Below are positions 1 to 6,822 of a stretch of DNA of 64,000 nucleotides, piece by piece (the stretch's first letter is position 1; every line of letters starts with the position of its first letter). Below the pieces are notes generated by a model. The model was not told the origin of the DNA, ran no database searches, and worked only from the letters and a program-made list of their open reading frames with translations. This stretch comes from Hymenobacter sedentarius (GTDB lineage: Bacteria > Bacteroidota > Bacteroidia > Cytophagales > Hymenobacteraceae): the NCBI RefSeq assembly GCF_001507645.1, contig NZ_CP013909.1, positions 4,774,001 through 4,838,000 on the forward strand, read 5' to 3'. The position numbers and the translations under genes are program-made.

Positions 1-88
1 CGAAACCACCTTTTTTCTATGCAATCGTTGCCGGCAACGTTGCCGTTGCTCTCCCGCTTGTCATGCTTAGGCACGAACTGGGTGTATC

Positions 89-188
89 GCGCCTTTTGTC
101 ATGCAGAGCGCAGCGAAGCATCTTATCACGCCCCAACGATTGGTTCTGACCTGATAAGATGCTTCGCTGCGCTCTGCATAATAGGCGC
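89..188. repeat. Palindromic intergenic repeat (copy R1)
   Basis: Two perfect 28-base arms (101-128 and 152-179) flank a 23-base loop. Outer GCGCCT/AGGCGC ends (89-94, 183-188) pair as well. The arms contain GAGCGCAGCGAAGCATC, a variant of the repeat seen at seven other intergenic sites here. The rest of 1-88 holds no convincing gene, only a short palindrome at 26-39 (CGTTGCCGGCAACG). Confidence 0.85.
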
Positions 189-233
189 AGGGCGCCCGCT
201 GCATAGCAGCAACTACATCTTCGAAAGTCAAAC

Positions 234-276
234 CCACAAAAAAAAGCCCGACCTGACGGCCGGGCTTTTTTTGTGG
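234..276 (-). terminator. Rho-independent terminator after fabI
   Basis: A GC-rich stem (AGCCCG ... CGGGCT) is flanked by A8 on one side and T7 on the other. It lies 13 bases beyond the fabI stop and is symmetric, so it could also stop transcription arriving from the left. Confidence 0.85.
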
Positions 277-288
277 TATTCTGGCTAA

Positions 289-1113
289 TTACTCGCCCGA
301 AGCCTTCGTGAGCAGGTCCACTACCTCGGCCGATATACCGGTGGTGCTGAAGCCGCCGTCGTGCATCAGGTTTTGCATGGTCACGTAGCGGGTCAGGTCC
401 GAGAACATGGCGATGCAATAATCAGCGCAGGCTTCGGCCGGGGCGTTGCCCAGGGGCGACATCATGTCGGCGAAGTTGTAGAAGGCGTCGAAACCGGTGA
501 TGCCGGTGCCGGCGGTGGTTTTGGTGGGCGACTGCGAGATGGTGTTCACGCGCACTTTCTTGAGCTTGCCAAAGCGCTGGCCGTAGCTACGGGCAATGCT
601 TTCGAGCATGGCCTTGGCCTGGGTCATGTCGGTGTAGTCGAGGAAGGCGCGCTGAGCGGCGATGTAGCTCAGGGCCACGATGCTGCCCCACTCGTTCATG
701 GCGTCCTGCTTCTCAGCCACGGCCATCATCTTGTGAAACGACATGGCCGACACGTCGATGGTCTGCTGGAAGAATTTGTAGTCCAGCTCGCCGTAGTGCT
801 TCTTCTTGCGGATGTTGGCGCTCATGCCAATGCTGTGCAGCACGAAGTCAATCTTGCCGCCCAGCTTCTCCTGCGCACCCGAAAACAGCGCTTCCAGCTC
901 TTCCGTCGACGTCGCATCGGCCGGGATGATGGGGGCGTTGCATTCCTCGCTCAGCTTGTTGATTTCGCCCATGCGCATTGCCAGCGGGGCATTGGTGAGC
1001 ACAAAGCGGGCACCTTCCGCGTGAGCTTTTTGAGCTACTTTCCAGGCGATGGATTGGTCGTTGAGGGCGCCGGAGATGATTCCGACTTTACCGGCGAGGA
1101 GGTTGTTAGCCAT
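289..1113 (-). CDS. fabI: Enoyl-[acyl-carrier-protein] reductase (NADH)
   Basis: A 274-residue short-chain dehydrogenase of the FabI type, which reduces the enoyl-ACP double bond in the last step of each fatty-acid elongation cycle. The N-terminal nucleotide-binding stretch reads GIISGALNDQSIAW (residues 11-24). The FabI active site is intact: Tyr150, then Tyr160 and Lys167 spaced Y-x6-K. Length is normal for the family (about 260-275). The start is an ATG at 1111-1113. It is the last gene of the minus-strand run from bamD and is followed by a strong terminator. The 108-base gap to recN contains a perfect inverted repeat. Confidence 0.95.
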   Translation of the reverse strand: MANNLLAGKVGIISGALNDQSIAWKVAQKAHAEGARFVLTNAPLAMRMGEINKLSEECNAPIIPADATSTEELEALFSGAQEKLGGKIDFVLHSIGMSANIRKKKHYGELDYKFFQQTIDVSAMSFHKMMAVAEKQDAMNEWGSIVALSYIAAQRAFLDYTDMTQAKAMLESIARSYGQRFGKLKKVRVNTISQSPTKTTAGTGITGFDAFYNFADMMSPLGNAPAEACADYCIAMFSDLTRYVTMQNLMHDGGFSTTGISAEVVDLLTKASGE

Positions 1114-1116
1114 TTA

Positions 1117-1231
1117 GGTGAAATAGTGAGTTGGTGAGATGGTGAGTAGCCCGCCGCCCGGGCGTTGGGCGCAAACGCGTGGCAAGTTAGCAAATACCCT
1201 TGCCCCGCGCCCACCAACTCACTATTTCACC
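1117..1231. repeat. 20-bp perfect inverted repeat between recN and fabI
   Basis: The arms at 1117-1136 and 1212-1231 are exact reverse complements (GGTGAAATAGTGAGTTGGTG) around a 75-base loop. The right arm carries the recN stop codon (1222-1224) and encodes its last residues. It is unrelated in sequence to the GTCATGCTGAGC-type palindromes. Confidence 0.8.
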
Positions 1232-2907
1232 ACCTCACCACTCGCCACCTCGCCCCGCAGCGCCAGCAACTCGCGGGCGCTCTGGAAGGCATTTTCGCTG
1301 GGCTTGGCGCCCGCAATCATGTGGGCGATTTCCTTGATGCGGTCGTCCTGGTTCAGCTCGCGGATGCGGCTCACCGTGCGGTCGGCGCGGTCTTCCTTGT
1401 ACACGAAGTAGTGCACGTCGCCGGCTGCAGCCATTTGCGGTAAGTGCGAAATAGCCACCAACTGGTGCTTCTGCGCCATCTGCTGCATCATGCGGCCCAC
1501 TTTCACGGCAATTTCGCCGGAAATACCGGTGTCGATTTCGTCGAATACGATTGTGGGCAAGGCCGTTTTATCAGCCAACATGTACTTGATGCACAGCATC
1601 AGGCGCGAGAATTCACCGCCTGACGCGGCTTTGCTCAGCGTCTGAGGCTGGGCGCCTTTGTTGGCCGTGAAGAGGATGCTCACCACGTCGGTGCCGCTGG
1701 TGGCGGGCGCGCCAACGCTGTGCTGCACCACGATGCGGGCGTGCGGCATGCCGAGGTCGGCCAGCAGCAAACCCAGCTGCTTTTCGAAGGTGGGGAACGA
1801 CTTGCGGCGGCTTTCCGAGAGCTTGGCCGCTTGCTTGGTCACGGCCGCCAAGGCCGCATCCGAATCCTTGCGCAGGCGGTTAATTTCTTTGTCCAGGTTC
1901 AGCACGGAGCTTACTTTTTGGCGCAGGCTGTCGCGCACGGCAATAAGGGCCGACAGGTCGCGGGCCTGGTGCTTGCGCTGCAGGGTGTAGAGCACGTTGA
2001 GCCGTTCTTGCAGCTCTTCGGCGCGGGCGGGGTCGCCTTCGGTGCGGCGCTCGGCTATTTCCACCTCGTCGGCGATGTCGTGCAGCTCAATCAGGCAGCT
2101 GTCGAGGCGCTGGCGCAGTTCCTGGAAGTTCTCGCCGTAGCTGGCCACCTGCCCCAGCAGCACCACGGCTTCTTTCATGCTGCCAGTGGCACAGGTTTCG
2201 CTGTCGCGCAGCCCGTGCAGGGCTTGGCTCAACTTGTACTTGATTTCCTCGGCGTGCTCCAGCTGCTTCACCTCCTGCTCCAGGGCGTCCTGGTCTTCGG
2301 TATCGAGGCGGGCTTCTTCCAGCTCATTGAGCAGGAAGCTATTGTAGTCTAACTCCTTACTGGCCTGGGCGGCCTGGCTTTCCAGGGCTTGCAGGTCGGC
2401 TTCCAGCTTGCGGTACTGCCGGAAAGCGTTGCTGTACTGGGTGCGCTGCGGCACCAGCCCGGCGTACAAGTCCAGCAAATTGAGCTGAAACACGGCATCG
2501 CCCAGCAGCAGCGTATCGTGCTGCGAGTGAATGTCCATGAGGTTGGCGCCGATTTTACGCAGGGCATCCAGCGTCACCGGCGTGTCGTTCACAAAAGCGC
2601 GCGACTTGCCGTTGGGGCTGATTTCGCGCCGCAGAATGCAATGCGTGTCATAGTCCAAATCTTCGGCGTCGAAGATGTCCTGCAGCTGATAGTTGGCGAT
2701 ATCGAACTGGCCTTCAATCACGCACTTGCGCTCGGTATCGAACAGCATGCGCGAATCCGCGCGGTTGCCGAGCAGCAGGCCAATGGCGCCCAGCATGATG
2801 GACTTGCCGGCGCCGGTCTCTCCCGTAATGATGTTCAACAGCGGCGATGGGCGCAGCTCCAGTTGCTCAATCAGAGCGTAGTTTTTGATACGTAAATCGA
2901 CTAACAT
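1222..2907 (-). CDS. recN: DNA repair protein RecN (SMC-like ATPase)
   Basis: A 561-residue SMC-like ATPase acting in recombinational double-strand-break repair. The Walker A motif GETGAGKS lies near residue 30. A long coiled-coil middle follows (about 150-370). The C-terminal half has the ABC-like signature SGGEFSRLM and the Walker B IVFDEIDTGISGEIA, followed by VAISHLPQMAA, as in RecN. Length is normal. The last codons (SGEVVK) are contributed by an inverted-repeat arm, so the extreme C-terminus may be repeat-derived. It follows porD in the run, with palindrome R2 between them. Confidence 0.95.
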   Translation of the reverse strand: MLVDLRIKNYALIEQLELRPSPLLNIITGETGAGKSIMLGAIGLLLGNRADSRMLFDTERKCVIEGQFDIANYQLQDIFDAEDLDYDTHCILRREISPNGKSRAFVNDTPVTLDALRKIGANLMDIHSQHDTLLLGDAVFQLNLLDLYAGLVPQRTQYSNAFRQYRKLEADLQALESQAAQASKELDYNSFLLNELEEARLDTEDQDALEQEVKQLEHAEEIKYKLSQALHGLRDSETCATGSMKEAVVLLGQVASYGENFQELRQRLDSCLIELHDIADEVEIAERRTEGDPARAEELQERLNVLYTLQRKHQARDLSALIAVRDSLRQKVSSVLNLDKEINRLRKDSDAALAAVTKQAAKLSESRRKSFPTFEKQLGLLLADLGMPHARIVVQHSVGAPATSGTDVVSILFTANKGAQPQTLSKAASGGEFSRLMLCIKYMLADKTALPTIVFDEIDTGISGEIAVKVGRMMQQMAQKHQLVAISHLPQMAAAGDVHYFVYKEDRADRTVSRIRELNQDDRIKEIAHMIAGAKPSENAFQSARELLALRGEVASGEVVK

Positions 2908-2917
2908 AATATTTTAG

Positions 2918-3021
2918 AACGTCATGCCGAGCGTAGTCGAGGCATCTCGCGTGGGGTAGTAATCCAATCAATTGGCTTAGTTGCACATGCGTGATGCCTC
3001 GGCTACGCTCAGCATGACGTT
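2918..3021. repeat. Palindromic intergenic repeat (copy R2)
   Basis: Left arm 2918-2946 and right arm 2993-3021 match at 27 of 29 positions as reverse complements. The outer ends read AACGTCATGC. It fills most of the recN-porD gap. Confidence 0.85.
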
Positions 3022-3047
3022 TTAATGTACAGGACGTTTTCAGTTAT

Positions 3048-3971
3048 TTACTTCATCACCGACTGGTATTTGGCCGAATTCGTCGGGTCTACTTCCGTGA
3101 GCATGGTCACGAGCTGCTGCTTCATTTGACGGTCCTGGCTGGTCCGAAAAATATTGGCGATTTCATCGGACTTCGCGTCGAAGAATGCCCGGGCAAACAA
3201 AGTGCTGGGCCGCATCACGGCGGCGCGCTGGATGCCGGTCAGGGCCATCATCACCGAGGTGCGGGCTTCTTCGGGCCTATCCACAAATATGTCCAGCCCT
3301 TGCCGATAATAGGCATAGAGGCCGGTGCGGAAGCCTTCGAGCTGCGGGTCCACAATGTTGTCGAGCAGAAAGTGACGCTCCCGCGAGCCGGTGCCGCGCC
3401 AGCCTTCGTCCACCTCGCCGGTACTGGTTTGGCCGGCCGAATAATTGACCACGTTCCGGGCCAGCTCATAATACTGGGTGCCGCCGAGCCGGGCAAACGT
3501 GTCCCGGTCGAGCCCAATGACCATATAGGCATAATAGCCCAGCAGCGACGAGAGGTTCGACACGAAGCTGTTGGGCGAGAAGTCCAGTGGCGTTTGCGGC
3601 GAATAGTTAAAGTTAAAGCTCCGGTCTACGATGCTGATGACGTTGGTCTCGTACCCGGTGCCGAACACGGGGCGCGTCGAAATCAAGCGCATCGTGGCAT
3701 TGTAGGTGCCGTTTTGCGGAATGCTAGTGATGCCAATGAATATCTTGAGCCGAATCCGCTCCTCGGGCTTGTAGGTCTGGGTGGTCCAGGCGCGGTTGTT
3801 GAGGAAGTTCCGAATGTCGGTTTGCATCTGCGTAACCAACGTCGGGTCCGAGATGGTCACGTTTTCGGTGGTCACGTTCACTTCGGCTTGAAGCTCTTGG
3901 GCGCGGGCCACGGGGCCAGCCACAAGTAGCAGTACGAACATCGGCAAGGCTGCGAGAAATTTTCGCATCAT
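3048..3971 (-). CDS. porD: DUF4835 / PorD-like exported protein
   Basis: A 307-residue protein with a clear signal peptide (hydrophobic core at residues 8-20, likely cleavage after ARAQ). The body begins ELQAEVNVTTENV and resembles the DUF4835 family, which is named PorD in type IX secretion literature and is typically found next to coaBC and recN in Bacteroidota. It probably acts in the periplasm or cell envelope; the exact role is not visible in the sequence. Two ATGs lie back to back (3969-3971 and 3966-3968). The coaB stop (TGA, 3968-3970) overlaps them, so translation is probably coupled. No enzymatic motif was recognised. Confidence 0.8.
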   Translation of the reverse strand: MMRKFLAALPMFVLLLVAGPVARAQELQAEVNVTTENVTISDPTLVTQMQTDIRNFLNNRAWTTQTYKPEERIRLKIFIGITSIPQNGTYNATMRLISTRPVFGTGYETNVISIVDRSFNFNYSPQTPLDFSPNSFVSNLSSLLGYYAYMVIGLDRDTFARLGGTQYYELARNVVNYSAGQTSTGEVDEGWRGTGSRERHFLLDNIVDPQLEGFRTGLYAYYRQGLDIFVDRPEEARTSVMMALTGIQRAAVMRPSTLFARAFFDAKSDEIANIFRTSQDRQMKQQLVTMLTEVDPTNSAKYQSVMK

Positions 3972-4618
3972 GGGGTTGGGGTCAGGCGCGCCAGAATCAG
4001 ACTTACCAGTCCGCGGGCCACGTCGGCTTTGGACTGCAACTCAAAATTAACGATTTGGCCGGCGGCATCCAGCACGGTCACCTTGTTAGTGTCGTGGCCA
4101 AAGCCCGCCCCGGCATCGCGCAAAGAATTCAGCACAATGAGGTCGAACTGCTTGCGGCGCAACTTGTCCTGGGCGTGGGCCAACTCGTTTGTTGTCTCCA
4201 ACGCAAAACCCACGGCAAATTGTTCAGGCCGCTTGCTTTGGCCGAGCGTGCCGGCAATATCCACGTTTTTCACCAGCTCCAGCGTGAGCGTTTCGCCGGA
4301 TTTCTTGATTTTTTCTGACGCCACGTGCGCCGGCCGGTAGTCGGCCACGGCCGCCGCAAACACCCAAACATCTGCCGTAGCAGCCACGGCCGAAGCCGCC
4401 GCAAACATCTCGGCCGCCGTTTCTACCCGCACGGTCCGAATGCGCGGGCTGGCCGGGTCCGGCAGGCTGCTGGGTCCGCTCACCAGCGTTACCTCCGCGC
4501 CCTGCGCCGCAAACGCCTCCGCCAACGCGTAGCCCATTTTTCCAGTCGAGCGGTTCCCCAGAAATCGGACGGGGTCGAGCGGTTCGTAGGTTGGGCCAGC
4601 GGTGAGAAGAACGTGCAT
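3968..4618 (-). CDS. coaB: Phosphopantothenate-cysteine ligase domain (CoaB), stand-alone
   Basis: A 216-residue protein matching only the C-terminal (CoaB) half of the usual bifunctional CoaBC. It condenses phosphopantothenate with cysteine in coenzyme A synthesis. Typical motifs are LLTAGPTYEPLDPVRF at the N-terminus, NRSTGKMG, the AAVADYRP motif and GFALET. In most bacteria this domain is fused behind CoaC in a protein of about 400 residues. Here CoaC is a separate upstream gene and palindromic repeat R3 fills the gap. Both halves look complete, so both activities are probably kept as separate polypeptides. Its stop overlaps the porD start. Confidence 0.93.
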   Translation of the reverse strand: MHVLLTAGPTYEPLDPVRFLGNRSTGKMGYALAEAFAAQGAEVTLVSGPSSLPDPASPRIRTVRVETAAEMFAAASAVAATADVWVFAAAVADYRPAHVASEKIKKSGETLTLELVKNVDIAGTLGQSKRPEQFAVGFALETTNELAHAQDKLRRKQFDLIVLNSLRDAGAGFGHDTNKVTVLDAAGQIVNFELQSKADVARGLVSLILARLTPTP

Positions 4619-4640
4619 TTATGTTTGTTTAAGAGAATCA

Positions 4641-4740
4641 AAGAACGTCATGCTGAGCTTGTCGAAGCATCTCTACCGCAGTAGTAAATTAGATTACTTA
4701 CTCGGTAGAGATGATTCGACAAGCTCAGCATGACGTTCTT
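4641..4740. repeat. Palindromic intergenic repeat (copy R3) splitting coaC and coaB
   Basis: The arms 4641-4678 and 4703-4740 match at 37 of 38 positions as reverse complements, with a 24-base loop. The right arm ends one base before the coaC stop (4742-4744). The left arm ends 22 bases before the coaB ATG. The element therefore makes up nearly all of the space between two domains that are normally one protein. Confidence 0.9.
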
Positions 4741-4741
4741 C

Positions 4742-5338
4742 CTAGCTAGCCTGCAAATCATTGAAAAACTGCTCCAGCTCGTCGACTATCTCCTCGGGCT
4801 CCAGCATGCGGCCGGGGCCGCTAAGTCCGCTGGCCAACTCTCCGCTGGGCGAGTCGAATACGTGGTTGCCGAAGGAGCGCAGGCGCGCCAGGTTCTGCGT
4901 CACGGCGGGGTGGGCAAACATGTCCACGTCCATGGCCGGGGCCAGAAACACCGGGCAACGGGCCGAGAGGCACACGGCACACAGCAGGTTTGGACACAGA
5001 CCATTGGCCAGCTGGCCGATGGTATTGGCACTGGCCGGCGCTATCACCAGGGCATCGGCCCAAAGGCCCAGCTCCACGTGGTTGTGCCACTCACCCGCGG
5101 CCGCATCACGCAAAAAGCCCGTCAGAACGGGCTTCTTGGAGAGGGTACCTAGCGTGAGGGGCGTCACAAAAGCAGCCGCTGCTTCCGTGAGGATAACCTG
5201 TACTTCGGCCCCGGCCTTCACGAGCAGGCGCGTGAGCACCGCGGCCTTGTAGGCGGCGATGCTGGCACTGACCCCCAGCAGAATGCGGCGGCCTTGTAAA
5301 GCGGTTAGCGGTGGATTAGTTGGTAGAGCTTCTGGCAT
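4742..5338 (-). CDS. coaC: Phosphopantothenoylcysteine decarboxylase domain (CoaC), stand-alone
   Basis: A 198-residue flavoprotein of the CoaC/HFCD family, which decarboxylates phosphopantothenoylcysteine using FMN. The family start RRILLGVSASIAAYKA (about residues 17-32) is present. So are the APASANTIGQLANG motif and the AMDVDMFAHPA segment (family PAMNxxM, here with Asp for Asn). The protein ends after ELEQFFNDLQAS, where a fused CoaBC would normally continue into CoaB. The Asp replacement in the PAMN-type motif is worth noting because that Asn is generally conserved. The start is an ATG at 5336-5338, 35 bases inside palindrome R4. Confidence 0.92.
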   Translation of the reverse strand: MPEALPTNPPLTALQGRRILLGVSASIAAYKAAVLTRLLVKAGAEVQVILTEAAAAFVTPLTLGTLSKKPVLTGFLRDAAAGEWHNHVELGLWADALVIAPASANTIGQLANGLCPNLLCAVCLSARCPVFLAPAMDVDMFAHPAVTQNLARLRSFGNHVFDSPSGELASGLSGPGRMLEPEEIVDELEQFFNDLQAS

Positions 5339-5372
5339 ATATGCCTCGTTGATAGACCAATATTAAAGTAAA

Positions 5373-5472
5373 AACGTCATGCTGAGCTTGCCGAAGCATC
5401 TTGCCCGCTTCGTTGCAATCAGCTTTGATTACTACTGCGGGCAAGATGCTTCGGCAAGCTCAGCATGACGTT
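5373..5472. repeat. Palindromic intergenic repeat (copy R4), perfect arms
   Basis: The 36-base arms (5373-5408 and 5437-5472) are exact reverse complements around a 28-base loop. It lies between rpoZ and coaC. It is the best-preserved family member in the window and defines the arm start AACGTCATGCTGAGC. Confidence 0.9.
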
Positions 5473-5520
5473 CACTTTCAACAAGCCATAACCGACTGTT
5501 ATTACGGGCAACCGGAAGCC

Positions 5521-5868
5521 TTAGAACAGCTCGCGGGGCACCGGAATCTCCTCCGGCTCGGGCGTGGTGTACTGGATTTTGCCTTGCAGGAACTCCTCGA
5601 TGGCCAGGCTGGTGGGCTTGGGCATGCGCTCGTACTGCTTGGAAACCTCAATTTGCTCGCGGTTCTCGAATACTTCCTCCAGGTTGTCGACGGTGGAAGC
5701 AAACTCGGCCAGGCGGTCGTTCAGCTCCTCTTTCAGCTTCACCGACAGCTGGTTGGCGCGCTTGGAAATCACGGCGATGGCCTCGTACACGTTGCCGTTG
5801 TCGCCGGTGATGTCGGCCACGTTGCGCGTAATGATGGAGCTCGACGGGGTGTTGGGATTAGGTTTCAT
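5521..5868 (-). CDS. rpoZ: RNA polymerase omega subunit (Rpb6-like)
   Basis: A 115-residue protein resembling the Bacteroidota omega/Rpb6 family. It has the motif GNVYEAIAVISKRANQLS (residues 24-41), which corresponds to the omega segment that clamps the beta-prime subunit. A Glu/Pro-rich tail follows. Omega assists RNA polymerase assembly. It starts 19 bases after the bamD stop, so the two are probably co-transcribed. This placement upstream of coaBC is common in Bacteroidota. Confidence 0.85.
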   Translation of the reverse strand: MKPNPNTPSSSIITRNVADITGDNGNVYEAIAVISKRANQLSVKLKEELNDRLAEFASTVDNLEEVFENREQIEVSKQYERMPKPTSLAIEEFLQGKIQYTTPEPEEIPVPRELF

Positions 5869-5887
5869 GGGCTGAATTAATTACAAA

Positions 5888-6718
5888 TTAGTTGGATGCC
5901 GCAGCCGGCGTAGCTTTCAGCTTGATAATCTGGGCCTGGCTGACGTCGAACATGTCTTGCGCAGCTTTTAGGCTTTTGCTCTTGGGGTAAGCGTCCAAGA
6001 ATTGCTGATAGAAATTGATTGCTTCCAAATACCGCTCACGCTGCTTCGATTCGATGCTTTCCTCAGCCCAGGCATATTGAGCGCTCAGGCGCAGGAAGGC
6101 GGCTTGCTCGGCATACGCCGAAGCGGGGTATTGCTGCTGAAAGTTGGTGAGGGCCACCACGGCCGCTTGGTTGTAGCGCAGCTGAAAGTACAGCTTGGCG
6201 CTTTCAAATGCTTTGTTTTCCAGCTTTTTCTGCAGTTCCTGGGCCATGTTCTCGGTTTCTGCCTTGAACTTGCTTTCGGGAAAACGATTCAGAAAATCCT
6301 GGATGGATTCCAGCGCCGACACTGTGTTGGTCTGGTCCAACTCGTAGCCCGGCGAGTCGAGAAACAGCGACTTGGCGTTCAGAAACGCGGCTTCCTCCGA
6401 ATACTCAGAGTTGGGATACGTGTCCGTAAACTGCTTGAAATAGAAGGAGCTCAGTACGTAGTTGTGCTGCTTGTAGTTCGTATTGGCAAAGTAGAACTGA
6501 GCTTTTTCGGCCTCGGGCCGGCCTTTCAGTAGCGGAATCAGGTCTTCAAGCAGGGTTCCGGCCCGGAAGAAGTCGCCTTTGTCGTAATACTTGACAGCAG
6601 CTTCGTACTTTTTATTGACGTCGGTGCTTTTCAGCAGACGTTGGTAGCTACTAACGCAGGATCCCAGAATGAGGGTACTAACGAGCAGAAAGAGAACCGT
6701 GAGGCGAGAAATCGGCAT
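5888..6718 (-). CDS. bamD: Outer membrane assembly lipoprotein BamD
   Basis: A 276-residue lipoprotein with hydrophobic leader and lipobox LILGSC (Cys21). TPR-like helices follow (YYDKGDFFRAGTLLEDL, AQFYFANTNYKQHNY, ALTNFQQQYPASAYAEQA), as in BamD/YfiO, the BAM-complex lipoprotein that helps fold outer-membrane beta-barrels. I chose the ATG at 6716-6718. It directly precedes the lipoprotein signal and lies just after an excellent Bacteroidota promoter. The open frame extends 25 codons further upstream but runs through that promoter. It heads the bamD-rpoZ-coaC-coaB-porD-recN-fabI run. Confidence 0.9.
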   Translation of the reverse strand: MPISRLTVLFLLVSTLILGSCVSSYQRLLKSTDVNKKYEAAVKYYDKGDFFRAGTLLEDLIPLLKGRPEAEKAQFYFANTNYKQHNYVLSSFYFKQFTDTYPNSEYSEEAAFLNAKSLFLDSPGYELDQTNTVSALESIQDFLNRFPESKFKAETENMAQELQKKLENKAFESAKLYFQLRYNQAAVVALTNFQQQYPASAYAEQAAFLRLSAQYAWAEESIESKQRERYLEAINFYQQFLDAYPKSKSLKAAQDMFDVSQAQIIKLKATPAAASN

Positions 6719-6726
6719 ATGGGGTG

Positions 6727-6758
6727 CAAAGGTAACGATTTGAGCCCGCGAAGGCAAA
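6727..6758 (-). promoter_or_regulatory. Bacteroidota-type promoter of bamD (TTTG-N20-TACCTTTG)
   Basis: On the minus strand, TTTG (6758-6755) is followed after 20 bases by TACCTTTG (6734-6727). This fits the Bacteroidota primary sigma consensus TTTG-N19/21-TAnnTTTG. Transcription would start about 5-8 bases further on, almost at the bamD ATG, implying a very short or absent leader. Confidence 0.75.
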
Positions 6759-6822
6759 CGGGCCGCCGCTTCCGGCCGGGCCGCTAGCAGCAAGAGCGCC
6801 GGCAGGCCGCTAAAGGTTGCAG

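Noticed and set aside
17..418. 133-residue open frame on the minus strand
   Set aside because: It runs through the palindromic repeat R1, the fabI terminator and the 3' end of fabI; composition is repeat-like and no domain is visible.
361..1137. 258-residue plus-strand frame antisense to fabI
   Set aside because: Rich in His/Gly/Val as expected for the antisense of a high-GC gene; the sense frame is a clear FabI.
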